From positions 1-41,234 of IMG/VR virus record IMGVR_UViG_3300034375_012070: a stretch of DNA of 41,234 bases; one strand, 5' to 3'. Shown here in pieces: positions 20,434-27,326 of the stretch. The position numbers were made by a program, and so were the translations under genes. This stretch comes from a virus. Position 1 is the first letter of the stretch. Each line of letters opens with the position of its first letter. The notes below the pieces were generated by a model that was given only the letters and a program-made list of their open reading frames with translations, ran no database searches and had not been told where the DNA came from.

Positions 20434-21032
20434 GAGTTCTTGTTGCATGTGAATTTTCAGGAAGAGTGCGTGAAGCATTTGCGAGTCGTGGGAACTATGC
20501 GGTTTCATGTGACTTGCTTGAGACGGAACTCCCCGAATCACAAAATAGTAAACATTACCTAGGAGATGTTCGTGACATTCTCAGTGATGATTGGGACTTG
20601 ATTATTGCGCACCCACCTTGCACTTATTTAGCGCAGTCAGGTGTTCAGTGGCTGAAAAAAGTTCCTGGGCGCTGGGAGCAAATGATTGATGCTGTTGAGT
20701 TTTTTAATCTTTTTCTCTCTCATCCGTGTGAAAGAATTTGTATTGAAAACCCAATCATGCACTCGCACGCAAGGCAAAGATTACTTATTAAAGATTACAC
20801 GCAAAAGATTCAACCTTATTTCTTTGGACACCCAGAAAGAAAGCAGACATGTCTTTGGCTTAAGAACCTACCCAGACTTAAAGTGACAAACAATGTTGAA
20901 GAGCAGGTTTTATTTATGCACAAGGCGGATAAAGATAAAGTTCATTGGGAGCCTCCCGGTCCTGAACGACAAAAGAATCGTTCAAGAACTTATTTGGGAG
21001 TTGCCGAAGCCATGGCGGCTCAGTGGGGATGA
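20430..21032 (+). CDS. DNA cytosine methyltransferase-like protein of phages
   Basis: The 200-residue protein opens with a SAM-binding-like strand and loop (MRVLVACEFSGRVREAFASR). A D residue follows at strand 2 (CDLL), then AHPPCTYLA (60-68) with a possible catalytic Pro-Cys, and IENPIM (105-110) in place of the ENV motif. FFGHPERKQTCLWL and RSRTYLGVAEAMAAQWG complete a widely distributed phage family often annotated as DNA methylase. It is much shorter than a full C5 methyltransferase and has no obvious target-recognition domain, so activity on DNA is uncertain. It could protect phage DNA from restriction. Confidence 0.78.
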   Translation: MRVLVACEFSGRVREAFASRGNYAVSCDLLETELPESQNSKHYLGDVRDILSDDWDLIIAHPPCTYLAQSGVQWLKKVPGRWEQMIDAVEFFNLFLSHPCERICIENPIMHSHARQRLLIKDYTQKIQPYFFGHPERKQTCLWLKNLPRLKVTNNVEEQVLFMHKADKDKVHWEPPGPERQKNRSRTYLGVAEAMAAQWG

Positions 21033-21045
21033 TTTCTGCGCCCTG

Positions 21046-21132
21046 AGCCCCTGTTTCCTGCCTCTGCAGCAGGTTTCTAATCGCTCGCTGGATATTCGTG
21101 CGTCGAGCAGATTTCTGAGCGCTGCAGGGGCT
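21046..21132 (+). repeat. long-range inverted repeat after the methylase-like gene
   Basis: AGCCCCTG (21046-21053) and CAGGGGCT (21125-21132) can pair over about 70 bases in the 151-bp gap before the next gene. There is no U-tract, so this is not a standard terminator. Nothing else is recognised in this gap. Confidence 0.35.
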
Positions 21133-21183
21133 TCTGGGTGAAGCAGAAGATTGACGAGCAACTAACTTAATTTCAAATAAGTA

Positions 21184-21492
21184 ATGAGTTCAAAGAGTTT
21201 TTCATTGCGCACAGCTGACATTCTTGCATCGCAGTTTTTGACAAGTAAAAAACATGCGAGAACAAGATACGTTTTAACGAAGGGTAACTTTGTTGCTTGC
21301 GCACAATGCTGTCATACGTTCAGAGAGAGATTTGCAACGATGGACGCCTGGATTGTTAAAACAGATTGCGTGAATAAAAACGACAGATTTCTTAAGTGCG
21401 ACGTTTGTGAGCAAAGGATATTTGCTAAAGAATTGATCAGATTAGTACTTGACAAGCAAGGTGATAAGTGCTATAATAGTCACATGCGATGA
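21184..21492 (+). CDS. 102-residue zinc-finger protein whose end overlaps a promoter
   Basis: ATG 21184 to TGA 21490-21492. Two Cys pairs, CAQC (with a third Cys) and CDVC about 30 residues later, form a probable zinc ribbon, so a DNA or RNA-binding function is likely. The last 14 codons (LVLDKQGDKCYNSHMR) are the DNA of cassette promoter 4 and its hairpin 5' arm. The ancestral stop was therefore probably lost when the cassette came to lie there. It closes module 3. Confidence 0.62.
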   Translation: MSSKSFSLRTADILASQFLTSKKHARTRYVLTKGNFVACAQCCHTFRERFATMDAWIVKTDCVNKNDRFLKCDVCEQRIFAKELIRLVLDKQGDKCYNSHMR

Positions 21493-21518
21493 GAGGGATC
21501 TAATTTCTTTTGTCGCAT
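21449..21518 (+). promoter_or_regulatory. cassette promoter 4 with stem-loop
   Basis: TTGACA (21449-21454), 17 bp, TATAAT (21472-21477), extended -10 TGC. ATGCGA (21484-21489) pairs with TCGCAT (21513-21518); the loop holds GAGAG and TTTCTTTT, shared with other copies. Confidence 0.88.
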
Positions 21519-21543
21519 CGTTTCATTTTTATTTTTCAGCAAA

Positions 21544-21822
21544 ATGTCTAAGTTTCGTGATTGGCAAGAAACTCGTAAAGAGATTTCTTTGCAACGCCTT
21601 GAAGAATTACATCCGGGTACTTCGGATACTTTCGGGTATGACGAAGCTCCGCCCGAAAAGATTTTTGAGTATGAAGGCGATTGTTGGATTACTCAACAAA
21701 ATGATGGAGATGGTAGTTATTTCTGGACATTTATTGAACGAGAAGATTACGCATCGGAAGACATCGAAATGCTTGAGATGCGTTTATTTCTTTGGATGAA
21801 CGAAGACGGACATTCTTTCTGA
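21544..21822 (+). CDS. 92-residue acidic hypothetical protein of module 4
   Basis: ATG 21544 follows TTTTCAGCAAA. The product (MSKFRDWQETRKEISLQRLE...) becomes acidic and aromatic (DGDGSYFWTFIEREDYASED) with a W/F-rich strand. No motif known to me. It is separated from the next gene by 9 bp. Confidence 0.6.
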   Translation: MSKFRDWQETRKEISLQRLEELHPGTSDTFGYDEAPPEKIFEYEGDCWITQQNDGDGSYFWTFIEREDYASEDIEMLEMRLFLWMNEDGHSF

Positions 21823-21831
21823 TTTTTAATC

Positions 21832-22119
21832 ATGCAACTCACAAAAACTGACATCATGAATTTTCGCACTCAATTCAAGTGCAAGCAGGACATTCTTGAT
21901 TACGCACTAGAAATCAATCAGGAGATCGCAGATTGCTATGACAGCGGTGCAATTAATTTGTACGCACAAGCAGAAGCGTTAAAGCTTCACATGTATTTGT
22001 TTGGGAACACTCCTGCGGATACTTTCAGAGAATACGTCAGCTATGTGCATAAAAAATTAGATCGCCCAAACTTTCTTTGCGGTATGCCGGGCGTTACTTA
22101 CTCGGAGGTTGAAGGTTAA
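21832..22119 (+). CDS. 95-residue helical hypothetical protein
   Basis: ATG 21832 after TTTTAATC, a pyrimidine-rich leader without Shine-Dalgarno. The product (MQLTKTDIMNFRTQFKCKQD...) is helical with YAQAEALKLHMYLFGNTPAD. The stop TAA (22117-22119) lies 3 bases before the next -35 box. Function unknown. Confidence 0.6.
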   Translation: MQLTKTDIMNFRTQFKCKQDILDYALEINQEIADCYDSGAINLYAQAEALKLHMYLFGNTPADTFREYVSYVHKKLDRPNFLCGMPGVTYSEVEG

Positions 22120-22122
22120 TAC

Positions 22123-22187
22123 TTGACAAGTAACATGATAACTGCTACAATGCCCTTGTTGCGACGAGAGCGTTAGTTTTTGTCGCA
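22123..22187 (+). promoter_or_regulatory. cassette promoter 5 with stem-loop
   Basis: TTGACA (22123-22128), 17 bp, TACAAT (22146-22151), TGC before the -10. TGCGAC (22160-22165) pairs with GTCGCA (22182-22187); the loop contains GAGAG and a T-run. Confidence 0.86.
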
Positions 22188-22212
22188 CTTTTGTTCATTT
22201 GCATTTATTTTC

Positions 22213-22398
22213 GTGACAAACAAGCAAGCCATTTCGATGTTTAATGATGAATGGGCGCATTACATTAAGTTTCGCTGCCCAGAATACAAAAACGATGTTG
22301 CTGCAAAACGACAAGCATTTGTTGATTTTATTGATGTATTACATCGTGATGGCGAGATAACTGATCGCCAAGCAAATTCCTGGGCAAACCCTTTTTAA
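22213..22398 (+). CDS. 61-residue conserved phage protein (DGEITDRQANSW)
   Basis: GTG 22213 (MTNKQAISMFNDEWAHYIKF) is chosen because the product then aligns with a widespread family of short phage proteins. These start with an xKxQAIxxF motif and end in LHRDGEITDRQANSWANPF. The earlier TTG lies in the hairpin. Function of the family is unknown to me, although it recurs in accessory regions of phages of many hosts. First gene of module 5. Confidence 0.7.
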   Translation: MTNKQAISMFNDEWAHYIKFRCPEYKNDVAAKRQAFVDFIDVLHRDGEITDRQANSWANPF

Positions 22399-22407
22399 TT
22401 TCAGAAA

Positions 22408-22665
22408 ATGGACTTCGACAATTTTCAAGACGATCCACGCGATTACGCGATGCAGTTACTTGAAGAGGAACACACAACGGAAAACAATTTACTTCTTGCG
22501 TGTCTTAAATTCATGAGTCACGATCAAATTCGTGACATGCTCGAATGGAATGAACTGTCGCCAGACTGGATTGATTCAGCATACGGCGAAGAAGAGATTA
22601 GTAATGAAGAAAAATACGCTTGCGATTTATACAACGAACGCTATGCTTTGTCATACCCTGATTGA
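22408..22665 (+). CDS. 85-residue conserved acidic phage protein (FMSHDQIRDMLEWNELSP)
   Basis: ATG 22408 behind TTTCAGAAA. The protein is acidic and helical. Its central LLLACLKFMSHDQIRDMLEW resembles small phage proteins that follow the 61-residue gene elsewhere, so the pair may be an old module. The stop lies 7 bp before the next -35 box. Function unknown. Confidence 0.68.
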   Translation: MDFDNFQDDPRDYAMQLLEEEHTTENNLLLACLKFMSHDQIRDMLEWNELSPDWIDSAYGEEEISNEEKYACDLYNERYALSYPD

Positions 22666-22672
22666 TTTGTAC

Positions 22673-22744
22673 TTGACACGTAACGTGTAACGTGCTATAA
22701 TGTAGACATGCGACGAGAGAGAACTACTTTCTTTTTCGTCGCAT
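22673..22744 (+). promoter_or_regulatory. cassette promoter 6 with 9-bp stem-loop
   Basis: TTGACA (22673-22678), 17 bp, TATAAT (22696-22701), extended -10. The spacer holds CACGTAACGTG and a second TAACGTG. ATGCGACGA (22708-22716) pairs perfectly with TCGTCGCAT (22736-22744). Confidence 0.92.
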
Positions 22745-22772
22745 TTGTTTCTTTCGCTTCTCAGAAATTTTC

Positions 22773-23039
22773 ATGATTGCTTGCCCGGATGCAATTACGT
22801 CAACTGACGACGTTAAAAAGTTTTTCATTTATCTCTACAGGGTAGAGAAACTTTGTTTTCATCCTGACGACCCGTTTGACGATTACATTGATTTTTTTAC
22901 AAAAGAGAAGACATTCTCTGATGAGCAATGCAAGCGTTATGACGATTTAATGCGTCAATCGTTTGATGTTTGCAATAAAGTCGATGCTGACTTTATCTAC
23001 GAAATCGGTATGCAACTTTGTGAGGAGCATTTCTCGTGA
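22773..23039 (+). CDS. 88-residue conserved phage hypothetical protein
   Basis: ATG 22773 after TCTCAGAAATTTTC. The product (MIACPDAITSTDDVKKFFIY...) contains LCFHPDDPFDDYI and YEIGMQLCEE, segments that recur in small phage proteins. It is acidic with four Cys scattered and no clear metal site. It overlaps the next GTG start by 4 bp (GTGA). First gene of the six-gene module 6. Confidence 0.66.
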   Translation: MIACPDAITSTDDVKKFFIYLYRVEKLCFHPDDPFDDYIDFFTKEKTFSDEQCKRYDDLMRQSFDVCNKVDADFIYEIGMQLCEEHFS

Positions 23040-23305
23040 CACGTCTCGCATTACTTGATCAAAACGGAATTTACATCCCGCAGCTTTATTGCAATCACAT
23101 CGACGAGAAGATTGCAAAAGAGATGAACATTCTGATGGAGGATGTTTTGATTTGTCAAAGCGGCCCAGATCATGAATGGTACTGGGAATCTTGGGATGCA
23201 ATTATTTCCAACGCAGAATGGATTGAAGACGGCGTGAAATGGGGATTACATCAAGATGGTGATTTGTGGGAAGTCCCCGAAGATTTTTATTTTAATGAGG
23301 AGTGA
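23036..23305 (+). CDS. 89-residue conserved phage protein (DHEWYWESWDAI)
   Basis: GTG 23036 overlaps the previous stop. The core GPDHEWYWESWDAIISNAEW...LHQDGDLWEVPEDF is a W-rich pattern seen in hypothetical proteins of unrelated phages, as I recall. Its biochemical role is unknown. It ends shortly before the next gene (3 bp gap), with TGACCT between. Confidence 0.7.
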   Translation: MTRLALLDQNGIYIPQLYCNHIDEKIAKEMNILMEDVLICQSGPDHEWYWESWDAIISNAEWIEDGVKWGLHQDGDLWEVPEDFYFNEE

Positions 23306-23308
23306 CCT

Positions 23309-23632
23309 ATGAAGACGAACACTTATTTAGTCAAGGCGGGTTTTTGCGCCGGTGCTTCATCTTTTTTGCAAGATGGAACAACTAAAGAAGATGCTATTGC
23401 AACAGTTCATTCCACTGGTGCAAGAGTTATTTCAATTAGTGGCCCACTTTCAGACAGCGAAATTCTTATGATTAAAGAAAAGCGTACTTACATTTTCTTC
23501 AATAAATTTAGCGACATTTATCGAGTAAAAGCATCATCGCTAGAGTCTGCGATTAAATCAATCCCAAAGGATTTTTACTATGAATACTTTGAGATTAGTG
23601 ATAGCAAATTTTCAGGAGTTCCCGAAGCTTGA
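23309..23632 (+). CDS. 107-residue alpha/beta hypothetical protein
   Basis: ATG 23309 behind GAGGAGTGACCT, one of the few clear Shine-Dalgarno sites in the block. The protein shows two repeated-looking halves (TYLVKAGFCAGASSFLQDGT and YRVKASSLESAIKSIPKDFY) of beta-alpha type. No motif recognised. It overlaps the next frame start region by a few bases. Confidence 0.6.
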   Translation: MKTNTYLVKAGFCAGASSFLQDGTTKEDAIATVHSTGARVISISGPLSDSEILMIKEKRTYIFFNKFSDIYRVKASSLESAIKSIPKDFYYEYFEISDSKFSGVPEA

Positions 23633-23634
23633 TT

Positions 23635-23832
23635 ATGAACGCAAATGAAATTCGTGCTCTTGTCGATGCTGGCAAGACTGTTTTTTGTGATACGGAATCT
23701 TATGTTGTAGTTAAGCACAAAAAAGTTCCTAGCGAGTATTTAATTAAATGCTTGGATAATGATTACTGTATTGGCTTGACGCATCGGGACAATCAAACTC
23801 TCAATGGCACTTACTTTTTCTGCAAAGACTAA
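23635..23832 (+). CDS. 65-residue conserved phage protein (AGKTV...YCIGLTH)
   Basis: ATG 23635 is chosen over a TTG two codons earlier. The product (MNANEIRALVDAGKTVFCDT...) has the beta-rich pattern AGKTVFCDTESYVVVKH...NDYCIGLTHRDNQTLNG found in small proteins of many phages. It lies 3 bp before the next gene. Function unknown. Confidence 0.66.
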   Translation: MNANEIRALVDAGKTVFCDTESYVVVKHKKVPSEYLIKCLDNDYCIGLTHRDNQTLNGTYFFCKD

Positions 23833-23835
23833 ATC

Positions 23836-24081
23836 ATGAAAGTTCAACAAGTGCAAGAATTTCGTCTTTTTGACAGGCGAGACGAAAAACAATTAGTCAT
23901 TGTGCGATTTTATCGCAATACATTTGTAGGCGGCTTTTTTATGGAGAAGACAACGCAAAAGGGCAAGGTGATTTCTGCTGAGCCTGCGACAGAAGAATTT
24001 GCACAAATTGTTCTTGATCAGGCTTTGCTTTCTTTGTCGAAGCAAGACATTGAAATTACGAAACTTTCTTTAGGCGCTTGA
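23836..24081 (+). CDS. 81-residue hypothetical protein
   Basis: ATG 23836 after TAAATC. The product has a beta-hairpin-like start (MKVQQVQEFRLFDRRDEKQL) and a helical C-terminal half (EEFAQIVLDQALLSLSKQD). No recognised motif. It is the fifth gene of module 6 and is separated from its neighbours by 3 bp on both sides. Confidence 0.6.
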   Translation: MKVQQVQEFRLFDRRDEKQLVIVRFYRNTFVGGFFMEKTTQKGKVISAEPATEEFAQIVLDQALLSLSKQDIEITKLSLGA

Positions 24082-24084
24082 TTC

Positions 24085-24591
24085 ATGACTCCCCAGCCTT
24101 CTTATTTCTGTATCGCAAATCTTGGTGACGCTGATCCATTTGAATACGGCGGTGCATTTGTTTGCATTGATCGCCGTGGCATTTATGACCCAATTATGCT
24201 GATTTATGATCAGGATTTCAAAAAGCGCAGTGAAGTAACTTTAGAGCCGTGTCATCGCATTGTTTCTTCAATAGGAGACATTCTTTCTGTTGGTACAAAT
24301 AAATACCATGCGATGTATCCTGAATGGTTTAGTGAATCTCTCGAACAGGTTGCAGAATTTCACGGGCGAGACTTTGATGATTTCGTCAGTGAATTAGTTA
24401 GTGCGGATGTTGTGATGCGAGCAAGTGTTTATTTGGCACTTGTCAGCTATCACGGCGTTAATGAATTTGATTACTATCCGCACATTTACGAAAACGAAGA
24501 AGATGCCAGGAACTTTTGTGATCAAATGTTAGCGCAGATTGAAGAATCAAAAACTTGGTGGGATGGTTATTCTAGAAAGGAGGTAAATTAG
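24085..24591 (+). CDS. 168-residue conserved phage protein (ANLGDADPFEYGGAFV)
   Basis: ATG 24085, TAG 24589-24591 provided by the conserved cassette flank (TTAGTACTTGACA). The first 60 residues (YFCIANLGDADPFEYGGAFV) match hypothetical proteins seen in several phages, from memory. The C-terminal half is acidic and helical, ending WWDGYSRKEVN. Last gene of module 6. No biochemical function known. Confidence 0.66.
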   Translation: MTPQPSYFCIANLGDADPFEYGGAFVCIDRRGIYDPIMLIYDQDFKKRSEVTLEPCHRIVSSIGDILSVGTNKYHAMYPEWFSESLEQVAEFHGRDFDDFVSELVSADVVMRASVYLALVSYHGVNEFDYYPHIYENEEDARNFCDQMLAQIEESKTWWDGYSRKEVN

Positions 24592-24594
24592 TAC

Positions 24595-24665
24595 TTGACA
24601 CGTAAGGTGATACGTGCTATAATACTAGGGAACAGGCGAGAGAAGTAGTTTCTTTTCTCGCTTGT
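24595..24665 (+). promoter_or_regulatory. cassette promoter 7 with 9-bp stem-loop
   Basis: TTGACA (24595-24600), 17 bp, TATAAT (24618-24623), extended -10. ACAGGCGAG (24632-24640) pairs with CTCGCTTGT (24657-24665) with one G-T pair; the loop holds AGTAGTTTCTTTT. Confidence 0.92.
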
Positions 24666-24692
24666 TTATTTGTTCACACACTCAGAAAGTTT

Positions 24693-25154
24693 ATGACACT
24701 CGATTTGCAAGTTGCAACACGCAACAAACTTAACGCAAAAGCAAATTACGTTTCGACGTATTTGCAATCACTTCTCTCGAATTACTTTGAGAAGAAGGTT
24801 GTTAAGTTCACGCCCTACAAAACATGGACGGCACAGATTAAAAAAGAGATTGACAATTTACAGCAGCAGTTGCAAGACAATAAGTTCAGGATCGTATTCA
24901 ATTTCGGACATGGAAATGTTTACGCTGAATTGGATACAACATTTCCTGTTGATGGTGGCGGTGTTCGATACGTTAAGCAACATTTTTATGTTGCACGATT
25001 TAGTGAAGATACAGGGGCGCTGACAGAGGTTTCATCTGTCGATTCATTTCGTACAGATTACACCGTGCAAGAAATTACAGATAAAGCACAAAAGCTTTCC
25101 GAGCTAGACAAAATTACTCGTGAGCTTAAATCTGAACTCTCGCGTTTCTACTGA
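24693..25154 (+). CDS. 153-residue hypothetical protein of module 7
   Basis: ATG 24693 behind CTCAGAAAG. The N-terminal half is a long helix with coiled-coil character (QIKKEIDNLQQQLQDNKFRI), the middle is beta-rich (GNVYAELDTTFPVDGGGVRY), and a second helix ends the protein. The stop overlaps the next ATG (TGATG). No family recognised. Confidence 0.6.
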   Translation: MTLDLQVATRNKLNAKANYVSTYLQSLLSNYFEKKVVKFTPYKTWTAQIKKEIDNLQQQLQDNKFRIVFNFGHGNVYAELDTTFPVDGGGVRYVKQHFYVARFSEDTGALTEVSSVDSFRTDYTVQEITDKAQKLSELDKITRELKSELSRFY

Positions 25155-25471
25155 TGCTTAATTATTCAGACGAGTACATGATTGATTTGATCTTCAACAA
25201 AGAAGATCATTCAATCTTTCGTCGCATTTCATTGTTCACGAATCAAGAATGGCAATTTTTGTTCTTAATTGATTCGTGGCAGCCGTGGTGCATTTCGCCC
25301 CGATTTTATTTGTATCTGGGGCGAGTTCGATTACAGATCAACTTTGCGTTGAATTGCTGGTTGCCGCCTATTCATTTTAATGTTTCGTTCAGCAAGTTTT
25401 TTAAGGGCGCAAGATTTACTTTTGCGCGGCGCTCTTGGATTAACAATCTCAAAACTCTTTTCACTCGCTAA
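25154..25471 (+). CDS. 105-residue aromatic, basic hypothetical protein
   Basis: ATG 25154 overlaps the previous stop. The product (MLNYSDEYMIDLIFNKEDHS...) is rich in F, W and R (SWQPWCISPRFYLYLGRVRL, INFALNCWLPPIHFNVSFSK). Hydrophobic stretches are short, so membrane association is possible but not clear. Coupling with its neighbours supports the gene. Function unknown. Confidence 0.5.
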   Translation: MLNYSDEYMIDLIFNKEDHSIFRRISLFTNQEWQFLFLIDSWQPWCISPRFYLYLGRVRLQINFALNCWLPPIHFNVSFSKFFKGARFTFARRSWINNLKTLFTR

Positions 25472-25479
25472 TTTTAATC

Positions 25480-25860
25480 ATGCCTAATTGGTGTCAGAAT
25501 CGCGTTACTTTCTCTGGTGACGCAGAACAAATTAAAGAGATTCGTGAGCTATTCATGAATGATGCACCATTTGAAAAGATTCTTCCTCAGCCCGCTGACG
25601 AAGATTTACCCAAGGCAGAAAGTTCGTTATCTGTGCCCGATTGGTACATGTGGCGAGTAAATAATTGGGGGACAAAATGGGACATCAGCGCACAAGATGT
25701 TAGTTTTGATCAAGATGACGAAGATTACTTACAAATTGAATTTGATACTGCATGGGCACCCGCTGATGGAATTTGCAACAAACTACGTGAAAGGTATGAA
25801 AATGTAGACATTATTTGGTTTTACGATGAGCCCGGCATACAAGATGCTGGTTACATTTAA
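25480..25860 (+). CDS. Api92-like / DUF1281-type phage protein
   Basis: The 126-residue protein starts MPNWCQNRVTFSGDAEQIKE and contains WRVNNWGTKWDISAQDV and IEFDTAWAPADG. These are the hallmarks of the Api92-like ferredoxin-fold family (DUF1281), widespread in phages and plasmids. The molecular role is not established. Proteins of this family are typically accessory and carried in early or variable regions, as here. ATG 25480 after TTTTAATC. Confidence 0.82.
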   Translation: MPNWCQNRVTFSGDAEQIKEIRELFMNDAPFEKILPQPADEDLPKAESSLSVPDWYMWRVNNWGTKWDISAQDVSFDQDDEDYLQIEFDTAWAPADGICNKLRERYENVDIIWFYDEPGIQDAGYI

Positions 25861-25883
25861 TTCACTCACTCGCTAATTTCAAA

Positions 25884-26162
25884 ATGAAACAACTTACATC
25901 ACCCGCCCCTTATGAATGTTATTTGTATGTTTACAACTGTGCATCAGGGGAGGAATTTTTTAGAGAGATCAAAGATGATGACTTGCTTGATTTAGAAACT
26001 CAAGTGATTCATTGGGTGAAAGATCATTTCGGCGATGAAGCCGAAGTTGATTTGCCCATTGTTCATGGTCTTGAGGGCGAATACTTTGCAAGTATCAAGA
26101 CAGATTTTAATGCGCCCGACTCTGTAATTTCCTGGGAATCTGGAGGATTCTATCTCAAATGA
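25884..26162 (+). CDS. 92-residue acidic hypothetical protein
   Basis: ATG 25884 after TTTCAAA. The product (MKQLTSPAPYECYLYVYNCA...) is strongly acidic (REIKDDDLLDLETQVIHWVK, DHFGDEAEVDLPIV). The stop overlaps the next start (ATGA at 26159). High negative charge is compatible with a DNA-mimic type inhibitor, but no specific match was recognised. Confidence 0.6.
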   Translation: MKQLTSPAPYECYLYVYNCASGEEFFREIKDDDLLDLETQVIHWVKDHFGDEAEVDLPIVHGLEGEYFASIKTDFNAPDSVISWESGGFYLK

Positions 26163-26359
26163 AAAACTTTTACAACGAGTACAAAGAGTTCATTTACGCA
26201 TGTATTGCAGTTTCTGCGGGTACGGCGATTGGGTTTGTATGTGCTAGATTTATCAACGAAAAGCTGAGTAATCACGCTTTTCGTAATTGCCCAGCAGAGC
26301 AACTTGTTTTTATGAAAGATGCTCTTGTTGGTGGAAAGTACATTTGTTTTAAAAAATGA
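26159..26359 (+). CDS. 66-residue single-span membrane protein
   Basis: ATG 26159 overlaps the previous stop, and the stop overlaps the next start (ATGA at 26356). A hydrophobic segment at about 11-31 (FIYACIAVSAGTAIGFVCAR) follows a short charged N-terminus. The C-terminal part is polar with two Cys. It could be a superinfection-exclusion or membrane-acting early protein by size and layout; this is inference. Confidence 0.6.
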   Translation: MKNFYNEYKEFIYACIAVSAGTAIGFVCARFINEKLSNHAFRNCPAEQLVFMKDALVGGKYICFKK

Positions 26360-26628
26360 GCGATCTGAACGAGTTTGTTGACGAGCAAGTTATTGACATT
26401 GTTCGCAGGTCAATGATTTACAAGCATCTTCTTAAGTCAAAAGATCACGAAAGTCTTACTGACATAAGTTTGGGTACTTGTTCTATAAACATTCTATGTT
26501 ATCTAAAAACTAAATACAAGAAAAAGTTATTTACTCAGCGCACTTTATGCGACATTACAAAACTTGCTGCGAAACAAATTCTTGTTCAGAAGGGCATTTA
26601 TCAAAAGCCCGAACAGATTAGTACTTGA
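26356..26628 (+). CDS. 90-residue basic hypothetical protein
   Basis: ATG 26356, TGA 26626-26628 located inside the next cassette -35 box (ACT TGA CA). The product (MSDLNEFVDEQVIDIVRRSM...) is basic in its second half (YLKTKYKKKLFTQRTLCDIT) and helical. It is the last of six genes of module 7. Function unknown. Confidence 0.58.
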   Translation: MSDLNEFVDEQVIDIVRRSMIYKHLLKSKDHESLTDISLGTCSINILCYLKTKYKKKLFTQRTLCDITKLAAKQILVQKGIYQKPEQIST

Positions 26629-26694
26629 CACGTAACGTGCAACGTGCTATAATAGCAATGTCAGCGGGGGAGAGACTTGTTTCTTTCTCGCTGA
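26625..26694 (+). promoter_or_regulatory. cassette promoter 8 with stem-loop
   Basis: TTGACA (26625-26630), 17 bp, TATAAT (26648-26653), extended -10; spacer with CACGTAACGTG. TCAGCG (26661-26666) pairs with CGCTGA (26689-26694), extendable by G-T pairs; 3' flank TTTATTTGTTCA is shared with copy 7. Confidence 0.92.
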
Positions 26695-26730
26695 TTTATT
26701 TGTTCACTGTTGTTTCTTTTTCGCAGATTC

Positions 26731-27030
26731 ATGACTGTTTCAACTGACAAAACAACTGACGCAATTTTTGAGCTGATCGAAAAGTTTAATTTCGAGCGTG
26801 TTGAAAAATTGATGCACGCGATTGATTGGAAATGGGCGATGTATGACGGACTGCGATTTGCGACGATTGATGAAATGCGTGATAAGTGCATCAATCTTTT
26901 ATTTTCTGCAAAGCGTGATTATGACGTAGTTTCGTCTGGAGGTTTTCAAGCGAGCTACAAATTTAATTGCGACGGTGAAGAGATTTTCACACTGCGCTTT
27001 ATTGCTGCAGAAAATTACGTTCGCTTCTGA
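26731..27030 (+). CDS. 99-residue conserved phage protein (FNFERVEKLMHAIDWKW)
   Basis: ATG 26731 (MTVSTDKTTDAIFELIEKFN...) after TCGCAGATTC; the longer frame is rejected as leader. The segment FNFERVEKLMHAIDWKW plus TIDEMRDKCINLL is shared with small phage proteins I know from several hosts, of unknown function. The C-terminal part is beta-rich (ASYKFNCDGEEIFTLRFIAA). First gene of module 8. Confidence 0.68.
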   Translation: MTVSTDKTTDAIFELIEKFNFERVEKLMHAIDWKWAMYDGLRFATIDEMRDKCINLLFSAKRDYDVVSSGGFQASYKFNCDGEEIFTLRFIAAENYVRF

Positions 27031-27062
27031 TTTTTACCTCACGCACACACGCTTTTTAGAAA

Positions 27063-27293
27063 ATGCAAACCGCTTCACAGGCTGAGTCAATCGACAAAAT
27101 TGTTGATTATGTTATCAATAATGAATACATCTTTGTTATCGAAGAAATGGCAAGCTACGAAACATTTGACGAATGGAAGAATTTTGTTCTCAATGATTCA
27201 GTTTATGGGGCTGCGTTGAAAATTCAATTCAGCAATCTTTCTGAAAGTGAAATGATTCGTGATCTTGAGCAGGACTGGGAAAAACATTATTGA
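27063..27293 (+). CDS. 76-residue acidic helical hypothetical protein
   Basis: ATG 27063 behind TTTTTAGAAA. The product (MQTASQAESIDKIVDYVINN...) is helical and acidic, ending MIRDLEQDWEKHY. It lies between genes with 32-33 bp pyrimidine-rich leaders on each side (ACGCACAC repeated), which look duplicated. No motif recognised. Confidence 0.58.
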   Translation: MQTASQAESIDKIVDYVINNEYIFVIEEMASYETFDEWKNFVLNDSVYGAALKIQFSNLSESEMIRDLEQDWEKHY

Positions 27294-27326
27294 TCTTAAT
27301 TTCACGCACACTTTTCTTTTTCAGTC

